From contig CM049418.1 in the NCBI GenBank assembly GCA_026929865.2, positions 12,096,001 through 12,160,000 on the forward strand: a stretch of DNA of 64,000 nt. Reading direction: 5' to 3'. Positions within the stretch are counted from its first letter, which is position 1. Each line of letters starts with the position of its first letter. The stretch comes from Hyperoplus lanceolatus (Eukaryota > Chordata > Actinopteri > Uranoscopiformes > Ammodytidae). The notes beneath the pieces were generated by a model that worked only from the letters and a program-made list of their open reading frames with translations, was not told the DNA's origin and searched no databases. The position numbers and the translations under genes are program-made. This document shows, piece after piece, positions 34,397-49,400 of the stretch.

Positions 34397-37300
34397 TATA
34401 TTCTTAGAAGAATATCAGGAGTGAACCTGCTGGGAACTTATAGTAACAAGATGCATTATTCCTTAAACTGAAGGACTGAAGTTTGGCTGTAGCTATGAAA
34501 AACTAAGAAACATTAGTTATAATCTTACAGATGTGGACTCAAGAAAAACAGATTAACCTTGATCTATGTATAACCATAGTCTTAATGGTTTAAATGCTGT
34601 TTAATTTGCCCTCTTTAATAATCTAATCTGCAGAGTAATTGAAATCAGCAGTTTGACCCTGCTGATAACAGCTACTTCTTCATGTTATCCATGAAAATCC
34701 TAAAACAACAAAAAAATACCTATGTGTGAGTCAAACTAGGCAGGTCGGATCGAGGGAAAATATCTGATCAATAATTCACTTTAAAGCGAAGTGCTCCTGC
34801 TGATAGTCTAACTGGTGCGAGGTGGAAAATAGGAGAATACTATATAAGAGCTTCGGCTTCAAGGTGGGGGGGGGACAAACTGAGTGGGCGGGAAATCACA
34901 TAAATGACTGTGGCTGCAATAGGAAAAAACTATAAAGGAGAACAAACTGATGCACACCACCTGGGATGTTATATCTATTCTACATGCTTTATCAAAAGCA
35001 CATAGAGGCATCAGACAGGTGGCCCTATCTCGGTTGTTAAAAAAGAAATATTACTTCCCAAGTTTATGCGGTGGCAAACAGACTTCAAAGTAGGGCGATC
35101 TTATATAGTGTAGTGTAACAATATTTTTTGTTAGAACATGTAAAATATTCTGAATGGGATCTTTTGGGGAGTTCCAGCTATGTCCTCAACATATTACACA
35201 TCTGGATCCGAGAGAAAGTTGGAGCCCAAGATAAGACAACAAACACAACTAATGTGCGGGCAGGACAATCTCCAAATAAGGGCAAGCCAAAAGTCCAACT
35301 GTAATTGTGCTTGTGATTCTTACAAGCACAATTTCCAATATGATATCAAAACTAACCTTCCATAGGACAAAGTACTGGACCCAGATACAAGCGTGAGCAG
35401 TGCCTCCAACCAACCAATGTTAATAATCTTCTATTCTATACAGGTGTACGCAGCTCTTTGAAAAAATAATCTGCACAGACTGCTGATTCTATTTTTTCTA
35501 TTAAGGTAAGAAATATAAAGCATTTAGGATATAAAGCAGTCAGATGTCCTTTTGTCTTGGTCATAATAGTCAAACTATCCATGCATGATTTGCTCTAGAC
35601 ACAAGGAGCAAAGGGATTGGACATGCCCTACTTTATAGTTAGGTAGTGTACTATTCACTGTTTGATCAAACTGAGTGCCATTAAGACTGCTGAACAGTAC
35701 TGCACTCACAAACTCCATGCTATGAACCTCCTGCATTCTCAGAAGAGCCAGCCTGTTGGTCACTGCACAACACAATGAATGGGGGGGAAAATAAGCAAAT
35801 TATAGCAATATACGAGTGAAGCAGCTAGGCAACATCTCAAAAGGACTATATTTCATGGATTTTTCCTCCATCCCAGCAACATCCATTAAGGGCAGTTTAA
35901 TTTTCATTCCCACTTTCCAGATATAGTTCAGACAAAGTCTTTGTTAAAAGTGTCCAAGGGCGAAGTGGAAATACGTGACCGTCTCTCCACTTCTTCAATG
36001 GAGGGTTGAGCTCTAGAACTGCTGTCAGTGTCAGATGCCAGCATTGATAAAGCCAGAGGCAAGATGGCAACTGTCCACCCTGGAGCCTGCATTTTAAAAT
36101 GGCTCTTGCCTGCAGCTTTCAGATGGGCACTAACTGCACAGAAGAACTCTGTTTCTGTAAGCCTTTTCTGGGGTTTTCTTGAAGTTTTAACTAGGATGTT
36201 TCAAATTAATAATTCAACATGACTTTGTTTTGGTGGTTTCAATTATAAATGATGAACAATTTAAAAAAAAATATATGTAATGACAGTGTCAATGCAATTT
36301 TTTGGAATCTTCATTTTATTTAATTTGCCTAATCAGTGGAGCTTTCAGGCAAGAAACATATTGCTAAAACTAAGATTTAAAACACAGCAAATAAAATGAT
36401 TAGATGACGATCACGAAACACCCTGAACCCACCCTCGAGCCATGTTTCATGATCGCTTCCAATCTCAAGATTCCAGATTCTTTATCTGCAAAAAAACATC
36501 TGAACTGTGCCTTTGAAAAACTGCATCCGTTGCATCAAAGACTTCTTCCTCATTTTGCCACTGAACTGCTTAACATGAAAATCAGTGCCAAAGAAAATTG
36601 GAAGGAAATGCAGCTGAATGAAAGCAATGCGATGATTTTCTGATGAGTGAACACCCCTGCTGAAAATTAGAGCAGGAATGGTATTCAAACACACCTATCA
36701 ACTGAAAAAGCATCCGATCGGGCTGCTTTTCCCCAAAAATATAGCTCCGCCATTACTTAAAAGTCCTGACTTTACAACTCAAAACCTGCATTCAAAGAAC
36801 TTCCATCTCCAGGACTTACTGAACTAAAATGAATGTGGAGCAGCCCTCTGGCACTGTGCCATCTGCTGTTAAAACAGCAGCAATCAAACTGCAAGTAACA
36901 AGCCCGTCCTGAAGCTTTGAAAGTTAGCAGTTAATTATCAGCTTGCTATCGATTTTCAAAGCCATTGTCACTCATAAAGTGGTTAGTGAGCACTAATTTA
37001 GGATCATACCTAGGAGATTTAAATTTGTCTGGTTTGTGTGACTTTGTACATGTAAATCTTATAGGATATCTGTCTCATAAAACTACATTTTGGGCCCACC
37101 ACTTATACACATCCATCCATGTTAAACATAAATGTAAAATAAAAGTATGCCCTGAAAAGCAAGAGCCAATTTTAAAACAGGATCCATCCTCTGGGGACCA
37201 TGAATGCCTTACATTAAAATCAATATGTATTGTGATATCACTGAATGTGAAAACCCGTACCTGCAGGTGACAGTAGTAAGTCAGGGGACCATCAGAAACT

Positions 37301-40300
37301 CCCTGGTCACAAGCATGACTAAAAGATTAAGAGCATACAAAGTACCTATTCAGATAGCCAAATCTTCAGTTAGCCAAAGAAGACTATATGTCAAACGAGA
37401 GGGTACATTCTCTGCTCTATACAGGTTTCTTTATCTTGTCCTCCCACAGACTAAAAAATCACTCTTTTTCTCTCTCCTATAGGACTGTAGCTACAGGGAA
37501 TGTACCGTATAGCGTCTCTTTATGTGTGCGGGCCCCTACGTATGTGTGTTTGGGGGGGGGGGGGGGTGGGTGTATTGATTCCTCTTTGAACTCTTCACAA
37601 CAATGGCCAACCAAGCCTGTGATCTATAATTTATCGGCCAAGAGACCTGTGTGCGCACACAAGTGTGAATACCCTTCAGGTGCGTGTGTATGTTAATGTC
37701 TTCATGTGTGTGTGAGTGAGTTAGTGAGGGAGAGAATATGTAAGGGAGGAGCCTTTTAAAAGCCATGTAGAAACTAAACCCAGACCCATTTTAAAGTGAG
37801 GAGTAGGTATACAGACTGTGCTATAATCAGTGGTGCTACGTGTGGCTTTCTTCAGGCCTGTGGGTTCACTTTTAAACTCCTGAAGTTTGGTATAACAACG
37901 TATAGGGCTACCAGTCTGTAGTTTGATGTTACTTCATTTGTAGTTATTCAATGTTTTATATGTTTTGCAGTTTTACCACTACTTGTTACTTGCCGATGCC
38001 TAAATATGAAACTGCCTTGCGCACACATCTCTGAATGTTCAGTGGGGAAAAGTGGAACAAATTAAACCGATTATACCTAACTACAGAATATATTGTTAAA
38101 TGCTTTTTGTTCTGCAAACATTTTGTGTAGATGGGTTTGAGTGTCTATTGTCTATAATCTCTTATCTCCAACTCACAGACTTAATTACCCATGTGAGTCC
38201 ATGTGGAGCGCACAACACTAAAGAGGTGGTGCACCGCTTGTGCTGGTAATTATTTCGTACTTCACCGAGCTTGTAGACAACCCACTGAAAATGTAAGCAG
38301 CACCCGTGATGACAAAGCATCAGCAATGGGCTGCTCTGTGCTGATTACAGAGTTGTAGTGTGTAAATGGATTAGGCAGAGAGGAGGAACATTAGCCATCT
38401 TGACGTAAAGGTCAACTTTGTGCTTACAGTCCAATGAGTGACGTTTTCCTGCAGCTTTCTGTATATTGGACTATAATCAAAGTAATTGGATAATTTAAAA
38501 TTAAAGTATTTGGATAAAGAATCAAATATAAATTATCGGTCATTTACATTCTAGGTAAAGAACCGAATAATGTGCATGAGAAGATTTGAAATGAATTAGT
38601 AATTTGGAGAAAGGGGCTGCCATTTTACTCTTGTTGTCAATGGTCATCTTTGATAAACACCAATAAAATGCAATATTTTAATATTGTGACACTAACATGA
38701 TATGTAAAATAACATATAGGTAAAAAAGTGAAAAGTAAAAAAAGCAAAGGTGTACAATAATTTTATTCTTCCAACGATATCAAAAAAGTGACTATTACAT
38801 CACAAATTAAAATATTCTAAGGAAAGTGGATATTCAAATGTGCGTGGAATTTAAATCAGGGGTAGAGAAGCCCCCGAGTGGAATCTTATTTACTCATTCA
38901 AATCACTGCACAGAGAAACGCAGCATGAAAACATGACAGGCTATGCACTTTTAACAACCGAGTCTCAATATTACCTAACTAAGACACTAGCTGTAATGGA
39001 AATAGAGAGGGTTGATGGAAATGCAGAGCAGAGCGTAATGCAGCAAGGTCAGCTCAACTCCCTATTAACCAAACACAGTTACATCCTTCTGCTATCCAGT
39101 GTGGCTGACTCTGAGCTTATGTGTCACCAGACGAGCACAACAGACACTCTGTGGTCTGGTAGGATTTTATAACAGAACTCAGGACACGCTCTTCATTTGT
39201 CTTTGTTACTTACATTTGTGGAGAACAAAGGTGTAAAAAGAGAGTGCTACAGCTTAAACATAGATGCATGTTGTCATTAGTTTTGTGTGCTATAGACTGC
39301 ACTAACAGGGCAGAGGCCGTGAGTAATAGTTCTTATACATGCAGCAAGGTGTACTGAAGTGTTTTTTTTTAATTCACGTCTATCTACCAAATGAAGTGTT
39401 ACAACATAGCTCATAATGAGATGCTTTACTTAGGAAGGAGGTTTCAGACCTGGCTGGTCATGCTGAGCTCTGTGTGCTGGCCAGGTGTCATCGCTTTAGA
39501 CCAGTGTTCAGAGACAAGACCCCTCACTGTCACCAGCTGCTGCCCTCTAATCTCCATCCACTCATGTTTCTCTCTTTTATTCTTGTTTATTCTCCAATGC
39601 ACTTTGCGCCAATGCCCCCATGTTTTTGCCTCCTCCATGTTTTCCACCGTCTTCAAAATGCTGCTAAAAATGATAAAAGTATGTTTTATTAAATTGGATT
39701 TACTATGGGGTTGGAATTATGAAAACACCTGTATTTGCTAGAAAATTGGTTATTTTCGTCAGTGTAGTGAGCTTAAGGTAACAACTAAAGACCCTAGCAA
39801 CAGACGTTTACCAAACTGTTGCTACATAAATGTTTATTCAAGCTCTAAATTCACTGTTCAATCTTAGTCAGTCAGTGAGACTGACACACCCCATTAACAA
39901 ATAGCAGAAAAAGAAGAGCAGAAGTGAACTGCGTTTGTGCTCATCATTGTTAGGAACTATTTGTCAGCTTTAAAAGACACTTTTCATGCATACTCTTTTC
40001 CAAATCTCCTACAGAATATGTCCCAATTTAGTCCCAACAATCTGTCTTTACACTTTGACCATATATGTGTGGGTGTGCAGTAATTACAAGATGTGCACCT
40101 CACTGTGGAGAATGATAATCAAGGATATGCAGTTGAACCACTTAGATTGGCTGAAAGGTGCTTTAGAGAAATAGCTGTCATGTATTTTCTGCAGCTACCG
40201 TTTATCAGCGATGGAAGGGATGGATAATGATTGTTATTTTCAAAGATGAAAGGATCGCCTATGAAAGCATCTTAAATGTACTTACTGTCATAAGATGTCA

Positions 40301-40914
40301 AAATGTGCACCCCACTGCGTACATTTGGAGATGTGGTTTCTAGTGGAGTCTCCGCAGCAGAGCAGTTAAAGAGTAGCTTGACAAGAGAATTAAACCCTTA
40401 ATCTACAACCCAGTTTGCCTAACTTGCCTCTGAAAGTAGAACCGAATATCCATAAAAAAACGAATTTGTACCGCTACAAGCTCATTCAATAAGCATGTCA
40501 GAATATTACGTTAAATCAGAAGTCAATAAAACAGTATCACAAATCTTGATCGGTTGATCCAGCATGCACACCTCTCATTTGATCATGTGTGCTTTTGGAA
40601 TTATGCCTGGCGGTACATCAACACCAGTCTGCAGTCATCAAACTGTAACCCTTAACCAATGATTTACTTGGTATAGGCTTGTTAAATGGCGGCCTTCTAA
40701 TCAGTGTTACCAGCTGGTGTCGGACAGATATGCCATGTGGGAAGAGCTTGTACAAAGAGGTGAAGTGAGGTGGACTATAATGACAAGCATATCATATTTT
40801 TTTTTCAACTTTTCTCAATATCTATGAAGATTATTTGTTAAACTCAGTATCATCAATCACGACAGGTTTTAAATTCATTAGTTCTACATGACTTTCCTTT
40901 GGAGGGTCCTGCAA
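34397..40914. other. Unannotated intergenic or intronic DNA
   Basis: No gene or transposon is recognised over 6.5 kb. Short G-runs occur at 34865-34873 and 37552-37566. Frames at 36404-36643, 36965-37270 and 39391-39741 show no domain and are not supported as exons. Confidence 0.4.
37552..37566 (+). repeat. G15 homopolymer in a GT-rich stretch
   Basis: Fifteen consecutive G residues between TGTGTGTTT and TGGGTGTATT. It can form stacked G structures and is a likely sequencing-error and polymorphism site. Confidence 0.9.
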
Positions 40915-41110
40915 GGGGCCCCGGGCCAATCCCAGATGACATTGGTTGGGAGGCTAAAGGTATAACCTGTACGTTTCACCCATCAATCACAGGGCTGGCA
41001 CATAGACAGATAAATGGGCAATTATAGATCTGCCAGTTCACCTAACCTGCATGTCTTTGGAGCTTGAGAGGAATCAGAGAAAACCCACACATCCAAGAGC
41101 CTTTTTGCTA
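40915..41110. repeat. Possible degenerate dispersed-repeat fragment
   Basis: The phrase CCTAACCTGCATGTCTTTGGA, followed by a run with GAGAAAACCCACAC, resembles a motif I associate with dispersed repeats in fish. The match is from recall, the family is not named, and the copy is clearly old. No boundaries or target duplications are resolved. Confidence 0.35.
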
Positions 41111-43194
41111 TGAGGCACAATGCTAACCAAAAGTCCCACATTAGCACAACAAGATAAACTTGTATTAATATCAATATGTTCAATATGTCAAGTACAACGG
41201 GCCAGATTTCGTGAATAAACGGTAACCAAAAAGCCGATACATAATGTAAATGGTTTTTCACTGATAGTCAATGGATTGGAGGGTTTAAAAGGGTCTGATC
41301 TGATGTGGCAAGTTACTATGGCTGATTACAGAACTGTATTTGAGCAAATAGGAGTGAAATATGTGGGAGTAGACGTGCCTCTGTTACAACCTTAGTTTGT
41401 GACATGCATATTGCCTGTGTAGTCAACAAAGCATCTCAAAGATTCTCTTTGAACAGCAGCATTTCTTTTATCTTTCTGGCTCTACTGGTATACGTAATTC
41501 CCACCTCTTCGTTGTGTTAGTATACTGTATTAGAAAACAGAAATATCTGTAAGGTTCTTGTCATATGTAATCCTAATTGTCCTTCCTTTTGGGTGACCCG
41601 CTATACAGTCATCTTCTTAACCACTGTGGGTCAGACACCACTGACATAACCATCTAGATTTTAACTAGAACATGTAAATCATTGTGGAAGCAGCAAAGCA
41701 GTTCAGTTTTTATTTGTGAACAATTGTCAGGAGGGGCAAATTGGGGAATAATCAGCCTATATTTCTTATGATCTTAATGATATTTCCATCATGATTCAAA
41801 AAACAATAAAATGCATAGTTTCTACATAACACATACTCCAGATTTTATGTTGTTTACTGCTGTTAACTGTTGGCTCAGTCTTCTCATCTGAAAGAGCTCT
41901 TGCTCATCACTTTCTTGTTATTTATGAAGGCCATGAAAATAATTGATTCCCTGAAGACAAGGCATCAGTAAGCAGCAGTGACTGGTCATTTTAACATTAA
42001 GGCTAAGCAGCAACTTGTACTAGAAGCCCCCGGGCACTGGCCGCCAGCAACCTGTGTTATGAAACGTGCACACTAAATAAGTGATCACTGTACGAATATA
42101 GAGCGATTTAACGCGTATATTAACATAAATATATCGCTCACTTCACCTTTGAGTTTCTGTTTTTTCTGGACTTTTGTGTTCAGTTAATAACAAATAATAA
42201 CAGCAACATATTGCAATAGAATATTTGACGTGACATTTAGCAGTGATTAAATATTTAGATAAATGAAACATTTCCCTCACTCCTTTCCTGTTCCATGTAT
42301 GTCTTCACACAATGTGCTATTTGTGTACCCGAGCCTCCCGTTAGTGTAGCTTACAGTCAATAACAGTGGCTTCAATTATTTTGAATTTCCCACCTCTTAC
42401 ATCTCATCTCTCTCCAAGGTGGGGATGTGAAACTGTGGATTTCAATAACAAAAAACACACACCCTTTACTTCATCACACTGACAGTGGAGTAAAACTTAT
42501 TATTTGATTGGTTAACTACTCCACGGAGGAGAAGCTGCATATTAAATCTCCTGACTCTGATCTGGCAGATGCAACAGGCAAGTGCACTCTTGAATGAATT
42601 GCTGTTAGGGAAAAAACGGCTTTGAGCCCTCCATAAATAACATCCACAAATTCCCTTGACTAAGCTACGACAGCTTCACAATAAAATGTAAGTGATAGGG
42701 GTTTGATTAGAGGTAGAGGTTGAAATAGTTTTTTTTTGGCAAGGCTTTCCAGAGAACCCTAGGGGGAAAGGACATTATATTTGTTTTCCTGAGACATCCT
42801 TGTTCCCAGTAGATTCCATATACACTAAGCTGGGTACTAATGCACTCTAAAAAAGCTCCATATCAGCACCATTGACTCACTCTTTTGGGATTCAGTATGT
42901 ATAATCAATAATACAGAAAGTCGAATCAAACTTGCAATGAGTAAAAATAAACATCTTCTGTACAGTTCCTGTTAAGTTAGAGGATTTCTGAATTTGTATT
43001 TATGTATTCATATGTTTTCTTTTAGTCCAAAGTGAATAAACAGTGTCAGACATGTAAATGCAATGTAAAGTAAGGTTAACTCAGGAAAAGAGTCAGGAAG
43101 AACGCTAGTGCAAAAAACAAAATGCATAAACGATACAGAACCTTTAAAATGTAAAAAAATAAGGATTCAATGTGTATTGTTGTAATTATTTCAA
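41111..43194. other. Unannotated DNA
   Basis: Nothing recognisable. Unique A+T-rich sequence with only short simple-sequence patches. Confidence 0.4.
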
Positions 43195-43440
43195 TAGTTG
43201 CATCATACAACAGAACACCCGGACAGGGAGCATCATCGCCTGGTTTTGGAACAGCATAAAGAGGGACCACCTGGCCCTACAGAGGGCAGGATGAGGGCTG
43301 AGTGGATCATTAAAGATCCCAATCTCCCCAACAATTGACTCTTTTCTCTGCTGTGGTCAGACGTGCTACCACTGCTTCAAGGCTGAAAACAGGGAGCATG
43401 AGGAGGAATGTCTTCCCTCAGGCTAAAATCAGGTCTTTCA
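43195..43440 (+). pseudogene. Degenerate LINE ORF2 C-terminal fragment
   Basis: Fragments of a non-LTR retrotransposon 3' coding end are visible in shifting frames. The clearest part is MRRNVFPQAKIRSF near 43398, which resembles the MRxSFFPQAIRLLN ending of some fish LINE proteins. Before it are segments resembling the conserved 'LQR-x-VVRTAE-x-II-x-SP' region at the DNA level (CTACAGAGGGCAGGATGAGG and following). Several frameshifts and stops make it a dead relic. The clade cannot be fixed from this piece. Confidence 0.5.
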
Positions 43441-46400
43441 CAAGTTACTGTAAATATAAGATCCTTGCATGACTGACATTCGAGAATCAAGAAATTACTC
43501 CGGACGAGATTAACAAGTATGGGCTTCAGACATAAATCAGGCCATCAAAGAACATCATCTTGGCAGGCAGCACGACAGTATATGCATTATGTATGCATTG
43601 CCAAAGCTCTGCAGAGCTCTAGTTATTGTTAAGAAGAACTTCTGCAAGAAAACACAAAAATATGAGAGGGAAATGTGAAAGTGTGTTATGCAGAGTTAGC
43701 AGATGTATAAAATATAAAAAATTACTATAATACTATATTTCTATAGATAGAGATAGACAGAAATGTGGAAATTAGATGGGATGACTAACAGAACGAATGG
43801 AACACTATATACATACATGTACTGTATTGTATATGTACTGTATATTTAAAACTGGCATGCGCCCTATGAATCCCCTCATTTTGTAGCAGATAATTATGGT
43901 GCTTTTATTCAGCTCACTGTTTCTCTCCCCGACCGTTATTAATTCATTTCAGAGAGAGAGAGGACATTATGACAGATGGGATACTTCTCGTGTTTGTGTC
44001 CTCCCACTTTGATTGCTGCGACCCATCCATAGCGCCCAGGGGGCCATATGTGCTGCACTCCTCCTTGAAGGAGTGCAGGAAAGGGGCATGGAGACACGCC
44101 AGCTAGCAGTAGCCTTGTTTCCAATACAATTCCAAACACATACTTTCTTAGAATTCAAGACAATTATCCTACAGCTTAACACATTATCCGGTTAGATTTT
44201 CTCAAACAGCTCACCAAAAATGTATCATGCCATTTTGTATTGTGTCCATTATCAAATAAGCGTTAATTGTTCACAATTTTGTTGCCAGAAGAGATGTTAA
44301 CTATATCTCACTATAAACACATTCTTGTATTAAAGCAACTGAACTTACTCTGCCAAGTTCTTCTGTGAGAGTTCTAATTTAAAACGTTGTCTATTGGCAA
44401 GAGTCCATGTCTACTCTGTCATGTAAGAAAGGGCTTCTATGGGCCATTTCCAGAAAATACTGCAATTTCAATTCAACTCAAAAGTCACCGTCGTTCTTCA
44501 GTGCTACCCCAGAGTGCTGCTATGGACAGGGCAGTTGCCCAGGTTGGCTGTTATCTGTAATGTGCAATATGTTAGGCTGAAGTTGAAAAAGCAGTGGAGA
44601 GAGATTGAACAGGTGAAATTGCATCAATCTTCCTCTCTGCAGGAGGCCCCAGTCTGCAATGCTAAAACCTATGTTTCTTATCAAACGTTAAGACACTTTG
44701 GAGGGAAGAAGGGAGGTCAAAGGGATGACAGAATGTGATGATAGTAAACATTTTGCCACTTGTTTGATTGAACTACGGTTATCAAATCCTTTGGCTGTAG
44801 CCTCAGGAGTCTAACTTGGCACGTTAAGGTTCACATTGCATTCCAAAAAGCCAATAAATTGAAGCTCCACCAGGGAAACACTGCACCCAATACTCATTTA
44901 AATCAGAACTGCCAAATGCCAAAGCAATTACGAAACCAGACTAACAGAAATGACCCTTTTCAGTCTCACTTCATCAACAGTGATATGAACAAACTGACCC
45001 AGTCAGCTGGGTCCACTGTGTTGGATGCTGTTCCAATGGCCTCCAATCTAGTTCTTTTAGTAGAGCATGTATTGCCTCAGGCATTTGGAATCCATTTACC
45101 AGATTTTTTTTTTATATAAATGAAAAAAGATCACAGACAATACTAGAAAAAAAAAGCATATTCTACAACCGTGGCTTCTTATAATGATCAACACAAATCC
45201 TAAAATAGTAGTAAATTAGAGACTACGAACAGAGTGAGAAGGAAAACGGTCAAATGTTTCTGGTCCAGTAGGTGACAGCTATGTAAATGCAGCAACTTAA
45301 TCCGTCAGTAGCACTCTGCAGGGTTAATATTCTGACAGCATGATAGATTTGAGCTGTCTATTTTTGCGGAGATGGCTTCAACTGTCAGAAACACTGACTG
45401 AATTCTCTTGCATCAGGCGATAGATGATGCTTTAGGGGACATTTGTATTCAAGCTTGGAGTTTCCTGCAACTCTGGATTATTTGGATATTACTGTTTGTA
45501 TTCAGTATTTATTTATTTATAAGCATGTACTGTATTTCCAGCAGTGCAGTCATTTCCAGACAGTTTTGTGTTATTTTTTTTTAATTAGTATGACATAACA
45601 CAAATGGCCTCATTCCCAGGTGGAAAAAAGAACCCTTGCAAGTTTAACAATTAATGCAATTGGTGTTAAAAATTACCATTGCATACTTTAAGAGTATTCT
45701 CAGGAGCAATTTAGGGAATAATTCAGCAAAATGTATATAATCACGCACGGTTTTTGTGGGATTGTACACAAAACTGGATGGAAGACATGCACTCATCACT
45801 GCAAATCATACTGTACATTTCTAATGAACTTACTGTTCATGGGTTCTGCAGCTGACTAAATGTTCCCGGAGGCGGTCAGAATCTGACCCAATGATGGCCC
45901 TTATTCTCCCTAGCAGATGCATAGAGTACAATTACTGCTCACACAATTACTACTCCTCACAGTGCGCAGCAGGGCTGTTAGGCTCACATTATGTCTAATG
46001 CATCTCTCAAAGAAAAGCTCCAGAGCTCTGCTGAAATTAACTCTCTTCGGAGGCATTTTAAGCTGTCAATGTGATCATGTGTGTGAACTTTGAATCCACT
46101 ACAGGGGAATGGATGGATTTTTTTTTATTATATGATTGACATCTAGCAAGGTTATAGCCAATACAATTACTAACAGGTGAGAAAGTAATTCAAATGTTCA
46201 TCAGGGAGTAAATATAACTACGGATTACTGCAGCAGTCCTACTGTGCAGGCATTTGAGTAAGGAAATTCACTTTGACTATAAATATAAAAATTCTTCTGC
46301 CATTGAGCTTTGATGGATTTAGGGCTATTTTGGGCTTTTATGGCCTGGCTCGAAGTTGGAAAATACTCTAGAGGAATGCAGGTGTTTTCCTAATATTATT

Positions 46401-49400
46401 AATCAAACACACAATGCATCCGAAGAAGCCACTGTCGCATAATGTACTTTTTCGCCCTCTCAACGACACTCTGCTGACCAATTTCCCATCACTTGCTCTG
46501 ACTCACCCCATTTTGTAGCAGCGGCACAATGGCAGTATTACCGTTGCAGGCAGAGAGGGACTCATAAAGCTGACGGGCGTGATAACTCCTTCTCTACCTT
46601 GTCATGGCCTAGAGAAGAGGATGGAACAAAGGTGGGATGGAGAAGGGGCTTGAAGCCATGGTCCCACAATGTGGCCAATGGGTTTACCCAGTGGCCCGGC
46701 GTCGCTCCAGATTTAAAGAGTGAAGGGAAAGGCCAGTGTGACAGCTGATAGAGTGCTGGAGATGCACACAGGGTCGATGTATCTTGGTGTTTATGTCTGG
46801 TCGGGCACTTCCCCTAGGAGCAGTTTGTTCTCTTGACTGAGGCACTTTTACGGCCTTGCACTGAGAAGGCTATTGGTGCTTCTCGACTCCCTTTAAACCT
46901 CTGTTTACTTCGGGAGACGCATCGGCACGTCGCATACATTTTTCAGGTTTTTCCGAAAAGTCATTCATTTTTAATATTAACATTATCAATATTATATCAT
47001 GTCATAATATCATTATTTAATGTGGGTACCTATCTTAACTTGCCGGGCCAGATCAACGGAACATACTCGCCCCACTTCCTCTCAGGTTTGATCTGAAATT
47101 CAGCGCTGTGAGAAGAAATCAAAAACCCTTACATTCACAATTACAAAGCCAAATGTTTAGAACCGATTTTCTGCAAGATAACAACAAATTCAGATGCAGA
47201 AAATCGATGAACACACCACTACCCATCCAAAGCCTACTTCACAAGTGAGTGAAGTGAAGCAGTAAGTGAAGTGTGACAATGAGCTGAAAGACTAAATCTA
47301 AAATGTTCTGTTATTCTATAAGCTGTCTCAATTTTAACATAATTTCCATTTCTTATTTGTTCCTTTTAAGTCTACAAACCTAGAAATTCTGAGTATGCAA
47401 AAAGAGACACATTTAGTGTGAGGGTTATCAGGTCTGCCACTGCCATGGTTAAGGTTTAAGAAACTAAACCTGTCAGGGGAAGATCATAGTCATGATTCAA
47501 AGAAAGCAATTGAGGAGACCAAATGCCAACTCTTATCTCTCATGTCAAAGCCACAGGCTTGTTGACTCCACCATCCACCCTGAACTGATCTCTACATTTT
47601 TGCGTAATGTTATACTACTTGTAACTTTACTCCTGAGAGTCATTATTCACACCATTACAGGAAGGTATTTGGACTACTGATTTTGATACTGAAGTTTTCT
47701 GTTGAGATACATATCCATAAACTTGCTCAACGTATGGTCTTAGAGTAAAAGCTTTGACTTAGAGGTCACAGCATTATGAATAGCTGAGCAGTTTAAGAGG
47801 TCATCTCTGGTGGGAGGCTATCATCTCCTATTCAAAGCCCTTTACATTTACCAGGGGGTATTGTGGACCCCTACACTGACACAAACTTATTGCTGGTGTA
47901 AATCACACTTCAGCCACACACCACCCCTGCCCTCTCTTCATGAATATTTAAACAAGTATACATACATATCTTGCTGCCTTACATCTTCCAGAATATCATT
48001 GCTTGCCTGAAGTAACGTTTGAATTATCCCTTTGTCTCAGGAAGTGCAACTTTGGACATATTCATAAATATTCCATATATTCAGAAACATTCTGCACATT
48101 ATCATGACATGTTAAATGAGAAAGTATCAAAAAGGAGAAACCTGCTTCATGCAGTTGATGTTGTTTCTCTCCGTGAGGTTACTGGGGACAGAGAAGTGAC
48201 GGGGTGTATCCACGCTAATGCATCTCCGCTCACAGACAGATGACACACCTCCAGACCTATCTGTTCATTTACCTCCACAATCAAGATTCACGGCTCTATT
48301 TTCCAATGCCCTGTTTGCCAGAGGTGCTCTGTTTTCTTCAGTGTTAAATGAATTAAATGGGCGAGCTGCCAAAAACTCATTCCAAACACCAGATAGAGCA
48401 GCATGCCTGCATCTGCGGTATGTAGAGAAAGACATTTGGAGTGTGTTCACGCAATGCCTGTGGCTGATTCAAAATTATGGATTTTGGTTTCAGAGGTCTG
48501 CCCCAAGACCTCAATTTCTACAGTTCAAGCTGTGCTAATGTCATGACAATAAGAACAAATATTAATACTGGCTTCATGTTTTAATTACCAGAAGCCTGTA
48601 ATTTTAAATGCCAGAGTGCGGATTCCACACTTGGGTGCACAAAAAAGTTGGTGAAGAATGTCAACATGATGACCACAGTTGCTGTGTTAAATGAGCTGCG
48701 ATAAGCCTTGTGCCTGAGACACAGCGAGCAGCAGACAGCCCAGCCTCGGCTCTGCGTCACTGGCCACGTCAACGGCAGCATACGGCGACCTGGCACTGGC
48801 CAGGTGGCTCTTACATCTGGCCCATTAGTTCTCAACCACTGCAATGACTCTCCACGCCACTGACAGCCTGCTCAAATAATATCATCAGGACCTTTAAGTG
48901 TTGAAGGCCGCCTTGCCCATTACCTGCTCAGAATAGCGACTCACAAAGACACGCTGAGTCCGACCTGTCAAGCTCTGAGTCCCTGTCCATTTTCTAAATA
49001 GAATTTCTTGCAAAGCTATGAGGAATCTGCAATGCCATTTTTTTCCAGGTGTCCTTTTAATGCAGTGATACGGTATGGATTTAATTCAATGAAATGAGTG
49101 CCGGACAGATTAACATGGTACCACGGTCTGGCCATAACTAAAGACTTTTAATGAATTTAAGGACTAACCAATTGACCAGTTGTAGCCATAGTCAAATTGT
49201 CTTTTGGCAAAATAATAATGAACATCATAATGATATGTTTTGTACTGCATCTAGCTTCTGAGAATTCAATACGGGTTGATTCCATTTTTTAAATTGTTCA
49301 AAAGCCAAATATACATTTATTAAAAAAAAAAGGGTTTTGTTAGCATTTTAAAAAGGCTTAACAGCAACGTTCTCGGTGAGCACAAGAATAACAATTATGA

